From: Oreohelix idahoensis
Taxonomy: Eukaryota > Mollusca > Gastropoda > Stylommatophora > Oreohelicidae
Assembly (NCBI GenBank): GCA_024509875.1
Contig: JAMPIV010018789.1
Location: 62,001-126,000, forward strand
DNA: 64,000 nt
Direction: 5' to 3'
Shown: piece after piece, positions 21,785 to 31,832 of the stretch
How the letters are laid out: the number at the start of each line of letters is the position of its first letter
Position numbering within the stretch: position 1 is the stretch's first letter
Notes under the pieces: model-generated
The model's database searches: none
The model's input: only the letters and a program-made list of their open reading frames with translations
What the model was told of the DNA's origin: nothing
Translations under genes and position numbers: made by a program

Positions 21785-22737
21785 AAGATATTTAATATGT
21801 TATATGATATATGTCTCTTATATTACCAGTACCAGTCCTCAGGTTCTTTTATCCATTTTTACACAGATTCCGTTTTCGTGCACCAGTATCGTTATTTCCA
21901 ATGTTAACCCCTGGGATGTGTCAGTCCCTGCACATGCTTCGTATTAAAATCCATTTATACCTGACTGACCTTGGTTATCTTCTTGCATTAATATCTTATT
22001 ACCCGTGTGAGGCAGTGTGCTCGGGTATTAAAGTCACTGGTCATTATGGTTACATGTAACAGTTGATAATCGAACTCAAATATGTCAATGAAGTAAGAGA
22101 CCAGCAGTTGACGACTTTAACATTTAATAAATAATTCTCTCTCCCATGATTAGTCAGCACGACAATAAAGACATGGTTCAATACAATAGTCTATATGCTT
22201 GTTGCAAGAGTTCCTTCATCTACAAAGAGTGCATGTTCAATGATTCTATATCTCTGAGTAACGGTCAGTTCCTTTGATTTGGCATATCACGCCAGGCTAA
22301 TCTGCCCTTGAAATTAAACTGCGCTAAGAATACCCGACTTACGTTTCCAATCCACGAATATAATGCTCAATTTAGCTTATGAGCGACACATATGAATTCA
22401 GTGACTATGTCACACTTTCCCAAGTGGTTAGACCACGCAATATATATAAAGTGGCTAGGCCACACAATCCAAAGTGGCTGGGCCACACATTAGGAACACT
22501 GCCATCAGGGTCAAAGCCCACAACTCAACTAACGTTTTTATGCCCCACGCGTCATGCATCGAGATATGCATACTATGTCGCTAATGTATATTTAGTCAAG
22601 GTGTTTAATGGTGCAATCATTCGGATCGACGTCCAAATCCAAATGCCTGCACCACACACACTAATCCTCGACATCGGTCGATAATATATATTCATTTGAG
22701 GACCGCTCCATGCTGCAGCATGAAACAATCCTCAACA
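21719..22737 (-). repeat. Element B 5' LTR
   Basis: 1019 bp and uninterrupted. It serves as the empty site for element A: CTATG near 22405-22409 is followed directly by 'tcacactttcccaagtgg'. Confidence 0.94.
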
Positions 22738-22742
22738 GGCGC
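22738..22742. repeat. Element B target-site duplication GGCGC, right
   Basis: Matches 5555-5559. Confidence 0.85.
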
Positions 22743-22789
22743 GCAGTAGGACCAGAGTTATTAGAATTCGTGATGTGAAACTGACGTCA

Positions 22790-23352
22790 TTTCACGACAA
22801 TAGCTTAAGGCTCCATTTCTCCTTCTCTAGGACATAGTTAGTGGCCAGCCTCTCATATCTACTTAGTTAAGACTCAATTTCATCCTCTTTCTCCACAAAT
22901 GGATCCAAGTAAATATTCATGGCTCCATTTGAGTTTCCTTGACTTGCACTAGTGTCAGAGGTAGTTGGACTACTTCCATTACCTGTAACATGTCCTTGAA
23001 GTTCAAGCTCTTTCATCCTCAATTCATGTTCCCTTTGCAACCCTTTTTCCTCTCTCTCAGCCTCCATTTGCAACCTCTTTTCCTTTCTCTCAGCCTCTAT
23101 TTGCAACCTGTTTTCCTCTCTCTCAGCCGCTATTTGCAATTGCAATCTCTTAGCTTCAGCCTCTCTTTCAGCAACCTGTCTTCTCTCCTCAGCTTCTAAT
23201 TTCTTTTCTTCAGCCAACTTCTTATCTTCTCTGTCTATAAACTTGTCACACTCAGTAGTGACATCTTGAATAAGAGCCTCCCCACTTAACCCAAACGTCT
23301 TTGCCGTCTGCACTGCGGCCGATCGAAACTTTGCCAAGTATGCCATACTCAT
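22790..23352 (-). pseudogene. gag: Truncated gag of a third A-like LTR element (A2)
   Basis: From ATG 23346 (MAYLAKFRSAAVQTAKTFGL) the minus strand encodes a gag N-terminus clearly related to element A (MAELAKFRSAAVLTAKEMGM). It includes TTECDKFIDRE and a coiled coil of AEREE/AERKEKRLQME repeats. A stop falls after VEKEDEIES at 22867. Homology continues past the stop (YERLATNYVLEKEKWSLKL) to about 22790, then ends close to the element B insertion. No protease or pol follows, so this is a fragment. The leader upstream (23353-23574) runs into a Tc1 insertion. Confidence 0.85.
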
Positions 23353-23574
23353 ACAATAATGTCTTGCAGACCCTGAGAATCTCTTATACACCAAACCACA
23401 AATTAGTACAAATCTAATTAATTAAGGCCTACTGTCAGTGTATCCAGTCACCACAATTTTGGTTTTTACTCAATGGTACTACAACGTGCTTTTTTAATTT
23501 TAGTTTTTACTATAAAAAAAAATTTTATTATTAAAATTATTCTCCTACTGCTAACTCAGAAGATATAAGTGATA

Positions 23575-25084
23575 CTAAAAAGAAACGCAACATTATTGCT
23601 GTGGTAATGGACACCAAATTTCAAACTTGTGCCACAATTTTATTTTACGGAATTAATGTTTCAATCTTGGCATGAAGAAACTTTCAGACTTTAGCAATGA
23701 AATGATGTTCATTAAATTTGGTTTGGACTTTTATTCTTTGCGACTGAGGCCTCCGTTTCAGTAAGGTGTGTGCCTCCTCTGGCCTCTATCAGAGAACGAC
23801 ATCTCCTTGACATGGATCCGATTAGCCGTTGGATATGTTGTTGTGGGATGGCTACCCACTCTTCCCGCAGTGCAAGAGACAACTGTCGGAGATGGGCTGG
23901 AGCCACGTCTCGCTGGCGGAGTCGACTGTCGAGTTCATCACATAAGTGTTCTATGGGGTTCATGTCTGATGACATGGCTGGCCACGGAATGGTCTGGACG
24001 TTGTTGTCAGCAAGGAACTGGGTGGTGAGTTGTGCCACATGAGGTCGAGCGTTATCCTGCTGAAAAATCGACTCTCGTGCAGCCAGAAGTGGAAGAACGT
24101 GAGGACGAAGAATTTCAGCGACGTATCGTTGGGCATTCAGCCGTCCTTCAATAAGCACCAGGTCACTTCTTCCCATGAAGATGATCACCCCCCACATCAG
24201 TACACCTTCACCACCATGTGGAGGAGCCTCATCAACGCTGTTCTTGGCGTAGCGCTCATGGACTCTGCGGTAAACTCTTCTCCGTCTATCGTGTCGCTGG
24301 AGCACAAAAAAAGGATTCATCACTAAACCAAACCTGTCTCCAGTCATTCCCAACGGTCCATTGACGATGATGGTCCGCCCACTGCAGTCGGTTCTGGCGA
24401 TGCCGGTCCCTAAGAACAGGACCTCTGTAGGGTCTTCTAGCCCAAAGACCAGAGTAGTGCAGCCGGTTCCTGACCGTTTGATCTGAAATTCGGCGAGCTG
24501 CTGACATTGACTGCACTGTGGAGGACGCAGATGCAAGTCGATTCCTGAGGTAACGCAGCCGTATGAAGCGGTCTTCGGCAGGAGTTGTGACTCTACGTCT
24601 TCCACTGCACGGCCGGTCTGCCACTGAGCCAGTTTCTTGAAATCGCCTCCAAAGGTGACTAATGGTGCTTCTAATCACATTAAATTATCTGGCCACTACA
24701 CTTTGTGACTGTCCAGTCTGTAAACGTCCAATGATGATGAGTCGTTGTTCTGTAGTGAGACGAGCCATACTTGCGCATTGAATTTTCAACTGAATTTACT
24801 CGAGGAGCGTCAATCTTTTATAGGCATTCAATAATATGGTCAGAGAGTTTTGTGTTCAGTAAGTTTCACGGGATTCTCATGAACCTGTCACGAGTTATTG
24901 TCAAAAATGTTGTTTTGACCTTGACCTCTTTCATGACCACACGAATCTTGAGGTGAGTACAATTCAGGTAACCACGAGAAGTTAATGACCAGGTGGACAC
25001 AGTCGATAGGTTGACTGATGTCCAATCAGCGATTATCTTTTATAAAAGTAACACCAAAAAAGTTGCGTTTCTTTTTTTGAACAG
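23575..25084 (-). mobile_element. Tc1/mariner-type DNA transposon, defective
   Basis: The ends are inverted: 'aaaaagaaacgcaac' near 23578 and 'gttgcgtttctttttttg' near 25062, each flanked by TA (23573-23574 and 25085-25086). Length is about 1.5 kb. It appears to sit in the leader of the A-like element A2. Confidence 0.85.
23712..24768 (-). pseudogene. Tc1-like transposase, one stop and one frameshift
   Basis: The start is ATG 24766-24768 (MARLTTEQRLIIIGRLQTGQ). A TAA follows VVAR, then helix-turn-helix sequence (STISHLWRRFQETGSVADRP) and FSDESFF, which holds the first catalytic Asp. The frame then shifts in a T7 run near 24304-24310. The rest, through 23712, carries the second Asp (QQDNARPH) and the Glu (SDMNPIEHLCDELD). 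The enzyme would cut and rejoin the inverted ends, but this copy cannot make it in full. Confidence 0.87.
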
Positions 25085-25086
25085 TA

Positions 25087-26020
25087 TATATATAAACCTG
25101 AATGTCTCAAGAAAAGACCCCAGTTTGGTACATGAATTCCCGGACTGAGGCACCAGTGTCACGAGAGTGTTGTTTATTAGTGACATTATTAAGTATCCTA
25201 GATAAAAAAAGTTGTATAAGGTGATACCAGGATAGTGCCAGATAAGAGTCTGGTCTTATAAGTAATACCCCCTTCTCTGAAAAGAGTAGGGGTGTATAGA
25301 CATCAAAGGTAGGATCAAGCTGTATAAGTTCCTAGAGAAGATGGTAATGTATTTAAGTCCCTAATTGCTCCGCTCCAGATCCTCCTCTGTTAATATTATA
25401 ATTATTATTATTATGAGCTCTGCTAGGGGTATTAGATAAACTATCTACCAACAAGAACTGTAACTTAACTTAAATAATTTAAGTAAGTCTGCTGGTAAAT
25501 ATTTACAATTTATTTTTACAAATCTTATTTTCTGCTTGAAAATATTTCAAGAAACTCAAAATTCAATTACAACAGTAAATAAATAAAACATTTGAAAATT
25601 GTTCCATAGAATTAAAAATCCCTAAATTTGTAGTAAGTTCTCTCTTGGTTGAAATCACTCTGGTTGTAGAATATTTATCTCTTAAGTCTCGTCTGTTCTC
25701 ATATTTAATGAATGATTGTTTATACTGTCTTTAACCATGCCCAAACAGGTGTCATCATTTACTATTACTGACAGTAATCGTGGTGTTACTGAGATACTCT
25801 AAACAGTAGCCTTGTGTCGTAGATTTTTTAATAGGAATTTAAGATCAATTATGGTCCCGTTTAAATAGAACTAGAGCAAGTGATAGCTCAGTGGGAGATA
25901 ATGTAAAGAAATAGATTTTCACGATGTGAAGTGTTGAAAGGTAGAGTCTGTCCCTGGATTTGTGATATAATCTATCCAGCCTATCGGTTACGACTGAGAT
26001 TCTTAGATCAGACAGTCTTC
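25087..26020. other. Gene-free AT-rich stretch; start resembles an A-like leader
   Basis: The minus strand at about 25108-25122 reads TGGGGTCTTTTCTTG, resembling the element A PBS (TGGGGTCTTGTCC). The sequence beyond may therefore be A2's LTR, but I could not find a second copy. A tRNA-like A-box 'tagctcagtggga' lies near 25885 without a clear B-box. Nothing else is seen. Confidence 0.4.
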
Positions 26021-26021
26021 C

Positions 26022-26088
26022 AATAAATAAATAAATAAATATATATTTATTTATTTATTTATTTATTTATTCATTCATTCATTCATTC
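26022..26088. repeat. (AAAT)n / (ATTT)n / (ATTC)n microsatellite
   Basis: (AAAT)n runs into (TTTA)n and then (TTCA)n. The first two blocks are complementary and could fold. The tract ends where the RTE leader begins. Confidence 0.93.
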
Positions 26089-29000
26089 CGAAAGGGGAGC
26101 AAAGAATAGTAACACTGTCCCCTGCCAAGCATGTCGTAGAAAGCGACTAAGGAGGGTTGGGCATGGGGCCGGTTACCCCATCCTGTAAAAAATTTAAACC
26201 ACAAAAAACTTCAACAAATATGGACAAGTCAAATAAAGAAAATAAAACACAGCCATCCAAGACAGGGGAAGGTCCTTTCGCGGGGAGGCGTATGACGCAA
26301 CACAGAGAAAGCCGAAAGGAGTCTGTGTTGCTGACTAACCTTCTTTCTTCTAGGAGAACTTCCAGATTTGGCACCTGGAATGTTCGGACATTAAACGAAC
26401 AAGGGAAAGTGGCGCAAGTAGCAGCAGAAATGAGGGAATACAAAATAGAGGTTCTGGGAATGTGTGAATTAAAGTGGAAGGGGGTAGACAGGAATAAACT
26501 CATCACAGGTGAATTGGTGCTGTCCTCAGGACATGAAGACGAAAGTTCACACCACAGTGAAGGGGTAGCTCTTATGTTATCTAAAGAAGCACAGAAAGCA
26601 CTCATTGAATGGGAAGCTGTTGGACCCAGAATAATAACAGCTACTTTCAAAACAGCAAAAAAGAAAATTCATGTAAATGTCATCCAATGTTATGCACCAA
26701 CTAATGACAAAGAAGAGTCTGTGAAAGAAGCATTTTATACTAAACTACAGGAAATTATGGATAAAGTAAAAAGAAGAGACATCACAATTTTGATGGGTGA
26801 CATGAATGCAAAGATAGGTACAGTCAACACCGGATTTGAAGAAGTCATGGGAAAACATGGGCTAGGAGTAATGAATGAAAATGGACAACTATTTGCAAAC
26901 TTCGGTGCTTCAAATCAACTGGCTATAGGAGGAAGCATGTTTCCACTTAAAAGAATACACAAAGCAACATGGATATCACCAGACCATAGAACAGAAAATC
27001 AGATTGATCATATATGCATAAACAAGAAGTTTAGATCATCATTGCAGGATGTAAAGGTATATAGAGGAGCAGATGTGGCATCAGATCACCATCTTCTGAT
27101 AGCCAAAGTAAAAATGAAACTCAAGAGATATGCAACAATGCAAAATTATAGACAACAGTTTAATGTAGGACAGCTAAGAAATCAAGAAACAAGAAACAAA
27201 TTTGCGGTCACAGTATCCAACAAATTCCAAGTGCTCCAACAGCTGGAAGATGTAGAGAATACAGAAGACTATTGGCAGCAGGTCAAAACTGTATGGAAGG
27301 AGACATGTGAAGAAATACTGGGGAAAAGGGAAAGACAACAAAAAGCATGGATAACAACAGAAACCATCAATAAGATAAAAGACAGAAAAAACAAGAAAGC
27401 AGAGTTAAACACAAGCAAAACCAGAAGTTCCAAAGCCAAGGCTCAAGAAGTGTACACAGAAGCAAACAAAGAAGTAAAAAGAAGTATCAAAAGAGACAAG
27501 AGGAAGTATATTGAGGAGTTGGCAAGAGAGGCAGAAGATGCTGCAGCCAAAGGAAATATGAGAGAACTGTATAGCAGCACAAAGAAGCTAACAGGGAAAT
27601 ACAAGCAAACAAGTTGCCTCACAAAAGACAAGAATGGGAAACTGCTCAGCAATATACAAGAGCAAATGAAGAGGTGGACAGAATATTTTGGGGACCTTCT
27701 CAATAGACCAGCTCCACAAAACCCGCCGGACATCCAGCCAGCAGAAGAAGAGCTACAAATTAACGGTGAAAGACCAACGAAGGAAGAAATAAAGAAAGCC
27801 ATAAAGCTTCTAAGAGGTGGAAAAGCGTCTGGACCTGATGGCATTCCAGCAGAGGCCATCAAAGCAGATATCGACACGGCTACAGAGATGTTATATAAAT
27901 TACTTGGTAAAGTCTGGGAAAAGGAAGAGATACCAGCAGAATGGAAGGAAGGATATCTGGTTAAGTTGCCTAAGAAGGGAAATTTACAAGAGTGCACAAA
28001 TTATAGAGGAATAATGTTACTATCAGTGCCAGGAAAAGTATTAAACAGGATTATCCTTGAGAGATTAAAAGAGTCCATAGACAAGAAACTGAGAGATGAA
28101 CAAGCATGTTTTCGACAAAACAGATCATGTACAGACCAGATAGCCACTTTGAGAATAATAGTTGAACAAAGTCTGGAATGGAATTCACCACTATACATCG
28201 GATTTGTGGACTACGAAAAAGCATTTGACAGTGTAGACAGAGAATCACTTTGGAAATTGATGAGGCATTATGGAGTTCCCTTGAAGATCATTAATTTAAT
28301 AAAGAAAACATATGAAGACTTGACATGCAGAGTTCTTCACGAAGGACAGCTTACAGAACCGTTTGGGATAAGAACAGGAGTGCGACAGGGATGCCTCTTG
28401 TCTCCATTTCTTTTCTTGCTGGCAATAGATTGGGTTATGAGATCATCGACAACACACAACAGAAATGGAATCCAGTGGACTCTGACTAAGCAGTTGGATG
28501 ATCTGGATTTTGCTGATGACTTGGCTCTTCTGTCCCATAACCGTAATCAGATGCAGGACAAATTGAAAACACTCGATGAGAGGTCACAGCAATTGGGTCT
28601 GAAAATACACAGGGAAAAGACAAAAATAATGAGAATAAATGCAGGTAATGATAACAGGGTTGAACTTGAAGAAACACCAATACAAGATGTAGAATCGTAC
28701 ACATATCTTGGCAGTAATATAGACAAAGTTGGAGGGACAGACAGCGATATCAAAATAAGAATACAAAAGGCAAGAGGAGCTTTCATTGCAATGGGAAATA
28801 TATGGAGATCAAGAGAAATAGGATCCAACACGAAAATAAGAATCTTCAACTCAAATGTGAAGTCAGTCCTATTGTATGGCTCGGAGACATGGAGAACAAC
28901 AAAGACAACAACCAAAAAGCTACAGACTTTCATAAATGGGTGCTTGCGTAGAATAGAGGGATTAAAATGGTATGACAAGGTTACCAATGTGGAACTGATG

Positions 29001-29300
29001 ACAAGAACTAGACAAGTGCCAGTGGAGCAAGAGATGAGAAGAAGACGATGGCGATGGATAGGACACACACTGAGGAAACCTGTTGATAGCATTACAAGGC
29101 AGTCCTTGTTCTGGAACCCCCAGGGCAAGAGAGGCAGAGGTAGACCAAGAAGTACATGGAGAAGAGAGTTGGAGACAGAGGTGAAAATGATGAGGAGAAC
29201 ATGGAAGGAACTTGAGATGATGGCACGTGAGAGGAGGACTTAGCATGTTTTTGTTGAAGGCCTATGCTCCTTTGGGAGTGGAGGGTTATGAATGAATGAA
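26089..29300 (+). mobile_element. RTE-type LINE, nearly intact
   Basis: The 5' leader 'gaaaggggagcaaagaatag' recurs in diverged form at 49053, which marks the element's start. One ORF covers most of the body. The 3' end is short: after the ORF comes 'ggcctatgctcctttgggag' and a tail of ATGA repeats (about 29287-29299). Short 3' simple repeats rather than poly(A) are typical of RTE elements. I see no clear target-site duplication. Confidence 0.85.
26163..29243 (+). CDS. RTE endonuclease-reverse transcriptase
   Basis: About 1026 codons are open from the first ATG (MGPVTPSCKKF); a second in-frame ATG lies at 26221. The endonuclease spans about residues 60-310 with GTWNVRTLN, CELKWKG, ILMGDMNAKIG, NQIDHICI and SDHHLL. 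RT spans about residues 530-850 with RGGKASGPDGIP, NYRGIMLLS, FVDYEKAFDSV, GVRQGCLLSP and FADD (783-786), then REKTKIM. The C-terminal tail has RWRWIGHTLRKP and GRGRPRSTWRRE. The stop at 29241-29243 is a TAG, where this family usually continues with Trp for another 16 or so codons (VFVEGLCSFGSGG is still readable). The product may lack only its last residues, so this is the best candidate in the window for recent activity. Confidence 0.9.
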   Translation: MGPVTPSCKKFKPQKTSTNMDKSNKENKTQPSKTGEGPFAGRRMTQHRESRKESVLLTNLLSSRRTSRFGTWNVRTLNEQGKVAQVAAEMREYKIEVLGMCELKWKGVDRNKLITGELVLSSGHEDESSHHSEGVALMLSKEAQKALIEWEAVGPRIITATFKTAKKKIHVNVIQCYAPTNDKEESVKEAFYTKLQEIMDKVKRRDITILMGDMNAKIGTVNTGFEEVMGKHGLGVMNENGQLFANFGASNQLAIGGSMFPLKRIHKATWISPDHRTENQIDHICINKKFRSSLQDVKVYRGADVASDHHLLIAKVKMKLKRYATMQNYRQQFNVGQLRNQETRNKFAVTVSNKFQVLQQLEDVENTEDYWQQVKTVWKETCEEILGKRERQQKAWITTETINKIKDRKNKKAELNTSKTRSSKAKAQEVYTEANKEVKRSIKRDKRKYIEELAREAEDAAAKGNMRELYSSTKKLTGKYKQTSCLTKDKNGKLLSNIQEQMKRWTEYFGDLLNRPAPQNPPDIQPAEEELQINGERPTKEEIKKAIKLLRGGKASGPDGIPAEAIKADIDTATEMLYKLLGKVWEKEEIPAEWKEGYLVKLPKKGNLQECTNYRGIMLLSVPGKVLNRIILERLKESIDKKLRDEQACFRQNRSCTDQIATLRIIVEQSLEWNSPLYIGFVDYEKAFDSVDRESLWKLMRHYGVPLKIINLIKKTYEDLTCRVLHEGQLTEPFGIRTGVRQGCLLSPFLFLLAIDWVMRSSTTHNRNGIQWTLTKQLDDLDFADDLALLSHNRNQMQDKLKTLDERSQQLGLKIHREKTKIMRINAGNDNRVELEETPIQDVESYTYLGSNIDKVGGTDSDIKIRIQKARGAFIAMGNIWRSREIGSNTKIRIFNSNVKSVLLYGSETWRTTKTTTKKLQTFINGCLRRIEGLKWYDKVTNVELMTRTRQVPVEQEMRRRRWRWIGHTLRKPVDSITRQSLFWNPQGKRGRGRPRSTWRRELETEVKMMRRTWKELEMMARERRT

Positions 29301-29305
29301 TTTAT

Positions 29306-29352
29306 GTTCAACCACTCACATATACACACACAGATAAGTGACGACAATTTGG
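29306..29352. repeat. Direct repeat, copy 1
   Basis: The sequence running from 'caaccactcacatataca' to 'gacgacaatttggcgca' is repeated at 31785-31832 with about two differences. The pair brackets the gag-protease fragment and a Tc1 element. Confidence 0.8.
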
Positions 29353-29358
29353 CGCAGG

Positions 29359-30460
29359 CTACCGTTCCTTCTTGGTTTGCCCTCTTGTTGTTACTGCTGC
29401 CACAATTTGCTCTTCCGGTTTCCCAATAAACACATATCTACCGCCAAGTATGACTGGGTAGATCGGGTCATCCATAACAGCCGCTTTGATCACACCTCTG
29501 ACAAACTCAGAGTAAATCTCCACCAATGCGATAGGAAGCGTTGTTGGCGCATCACTCTTAAAAACTCTACAAAGTTCGACGGTTTCTTCTGTCTCTTGAC
29601 CGGGTTTGACCAGGTGCCTGGCAACAATGCAATCAAAAGAAATCCCAGTGTCAAAAAGACAATAAGTTGAAGACCCGTTCGAAATAACAGTTCCTCGCGT
29701 TGAGGGTCTCTCTCCCTCAGGTTGAGAATCACTGAGACTAATTCTATCTTGCAAGACTGTTTGCAAGCATCCGATGCGTTTAGACTCGGTGTGCTCGTTC
29801 TGATCATATGTCCCGTGCGCAGGGGTTTTCCCTTTGTCACCTTGTCCTTTCTGACCGCGCTGCCATGTAGGACGGTTGGGTTGATCAGAATGATTGTTGT
29901 TGGTGGGGTACTTGTTTTTGTAGAACTTTGATTTTTCACGAGGGGAATTCTTGGGTCCAGTTTCTCTGTGGTTATTTTGGTGAGAAGAATGGGAAGATTG
30001 CTCTAGGTTATTCTTTCGAGAAAGGTCTTCTGTCGGTTTACGTTTTGCGGCCGGCAGTTCGGCCAGCGCATTATGATATCGCTCAGACTCTTCCAAAATG
30101 TCTTAAGTTTTTCTGCACCTTGCTCAGCCAGAAATCTACGGGTGTCACTCTAAAAAGAATTCTTTATCTGTTCGGTTATAACGAACTCCTCAAGTCCTTT
30201 ATAGGTAGAGGCGAGCTGCGAAAGCTCCAGGCACTTTGTCAAATATCTCTTTAGACGAGAAGAGAACTGCTGAAAAGTTTCATAGTTCTCCTTTCTGCTG
30301 TTACGAAACAGTTGCAAAAAATTGCAAACATTTATTTCAAACCGTTCAAGTAAAGCTTTCTTCAGCACATCGTAATTGTCTTGTTGGCTGCTTTCCAGTT
30401 TTGCATACGCATCATAAGCAGACCCTTTCAAAGCCTGGGAAAGTTTCATACACCAACGCG
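29359..30460 (-). pseudogene. gag-pro: Gag-protease fragment of an A-like LTR element
   Basis: The minus strand carries a gag core (KLSQALKGSAYDAYAKLESS; FQQFSSRLKRYLTKCLEL) in one frame to 30150. After a stop/frame change come a basic, Asn/Gln-rich linker and a protease-like domain (YCLFDTGISFDCIV, DTG) ending DDPIYPVILGGRYVF, at 30096-29359. The last motif matches element A's DEPIYPLILGCRYVF. The N-terminal coiled coil and all of pol are missing. The upstream edge is a (TA)n tract with a Tc1 insertion; the downstream edge is close to the direct repeat at 29306. I see no zinc knuckle in the linker. Confidence 0.82.
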
Positions 30461-30492
30461 ATCACCCTGTAAATCAATTATATATATATATA

Positions 30493-31710
30493 CTGAAGCA
30501 CATTAAAAACGCACCACTATTATATATACTGATGCCGAGAAGCTGGCAAAAAAAGTGTGGGAATGGATTTTCCCCGTGTTTGCCATGAGGTAGAGAGCGA
30601 ATGGCTGCCGGAATGGAAAGTGCAAGATTCAACCCATGGGTGTGTGTACAGACTACATGAAAACGATGAAAGTTAAACGTGCAACACGATTCTCAACAGC
30701 TATGACCCTGAAAATGTGTACGCGTTGTGGCAGTATACTCGGTATAAAAAGGCCGTTGAGACAAAACACCCAGTACATGTGCTTGAAATGCCACGACTAT
30801 CTGAAAACGACCGCCAACGAGCCATTGGTATATTGGAGACCGGAATGAGCTCGCGGGCCATTGCCAGAAGGATGAATTGCCACCACAGCACTATTGTACG
30901 TCTCAATGAACGTTACGGAACCACTGGCAGTGCCCGGGATAGACTTCTGAGTGGCCAACCACGAGTTACTACCCCTGCGCAAGATCGTCATATTGTGCTG
31001 AGTCACCTAAGGAATTGACTCTCCCGGCAAGTCAAACAGCAAGAGCAATAGTGGGTAGACATGGGCAAGTCTCTCGAATGACAGTCATACGACGACTCAG
31101 AGATACAGGCCTTACTGCAAGACGACCTTATGTTGGGCCAAACTTGACTCACAGACATCGTTAGCAGCGCCTGCAATGGGCAGAGCAACATATCAGATGG
31201 ACTAGACTGCAGTGGAATGCTGTCCTATTCACAGAAGAGAACAGATTCAACATATCCTTTGCAGATGGACGTATGCGGATTTAGCGACGGTGTGAAGAGC
31301 GCTTTGCAGATTGCTGTGTCAACCGATTTGGAGGTGGCAGTATTCACATTTGGGGAGGATTCAGTTTTCACCATCGCTTGCCTCTTCACGTCTTCCATGG
31401 AAATGTTAATGCTGTGACATATCGAGATGAGGTTCTGGATGCACTGGTTGCTCCTGCGTTCACAATTTATCCAGACTTGCAGCTTCTCCAGCAGGATAAC
31501 GCACGTGCATTTTTTTGTATTTTTGGTTTTCTCCCTTGCCTGCACAGAATGCAATGAATTTCATAACAATCAAATGTACAAATTAATGACCAGCATGGAT
31601 TCATAGGAAAATGAATAAAGATTCCAAATATGTAATTTTGTACACACTTATATTTACATTTCACACTCTGTTCTTGGATTATACAGGTGGTGCGTTTTTA
31701 ATGTGCTTCA

Positions 31711-31711
<1 letters not shown>
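30493..31711 (+). mobile_element. Tc1/mariner-type DNA transposon in a (TA)n tract, decayed
   Basis: The inverted ends match exactly over at least 24 bp: 'ctgaagcacattaaaaacgc' from 30493 is complemented by 'gcgtttttaatgtgcttcag' ending at 31711. Flanking dinucleotides are TA on both sides, within (TA)n. Length is 1219 bp. Confidence 0.92.
30788..31520 (+). pseudogene. Tc1-like transposase relic
   Basis: It starts MPRLSENDRQRAIGILETGM and continues through RAIARRMNCHHSTIVRL and GSARDRLLSGQPRVTTPAQD to a stop at 31016-31018. Beyond that there are scattered stops and frameshifts, with a recognisable LQQDNARA (second catalytic Asp) near 31490. The following region with the catalytic Glu (DLNPIE-like) is missing: only about 190 bp separate QQDNARA from the inverted end. 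The gene is therefore both mutated and internally deleted, while the terminal repeats remain perfect. Confidence 0.85.

Positions 31712-31783
<72 letters not shown>
31712..31783. repeat. (TA)n microsatellite
   Basis: About 72 bp of TA directly following the Tc1 end. A shorter TA run lies on the left side (30479-30492). Confidence 0.97.
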
Positions 31784-31784
<1 letters not shown>

Positions 31785-31785
<1 letters not shown>

Positions 31786-31832
31786 ACCACTCACATATAC
31801 ACACACACAGATAAGTGACGACAATTTGACGC
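31785..31832. repeat. Direct repeat, copy 2
   Basis: Partner of 29306-29352; here the CA run is one unit longer and 'ttggcgca' reads 'ttgacgca'. Confidence 0.8.

Larger units (their letters stand above)
5560..22737 (-). mobile_element. Element B: LTR retrotransposon, Ty3/gypsy with INT before RT, minus strand
   Basis: The LTRs are 21719-22737 (5' LTR in minus orientation) and 5560-6250 plus 15343-15672 (3' LTR, split by element A). The LTRs are about 1.02 kb with imperfect inverted ends (TGTGGAGGA / TCCTCAACA), and the 5-bp duplication GGCGC flanks the whole unit. The internal part holds a PBS complementary to a Leu tRNA 3' end, a gag relic, then PR, INT, RT and RNase H in that order, and a G-rich polypurine tract. 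By eye, the two LTRs differ at about 12 sites plus one small indel. Integrase upstream of RT is the Ty1/copia-like order known in the Gmr1 group of Ty3/gypsy. Confidence 0.92.

Noticed and set aside
22939..23199. Plus-strand Leu/Ser/Phe-rich ORF resembling a membrane protein
   Set aside because: It is the antisense reading of the gag coiled coil of the A-like fragment.
25880..25990. tRNA-derived SINE head suggested by TAGCTCAGTGGGA
   Set aside because: Only the A-box is convincing; no B-box at the right distance and no second copy.
27443..27997. 184-codon minus-strand ORF
   Set aside because: It is antisense to the intact RTE reading frame.
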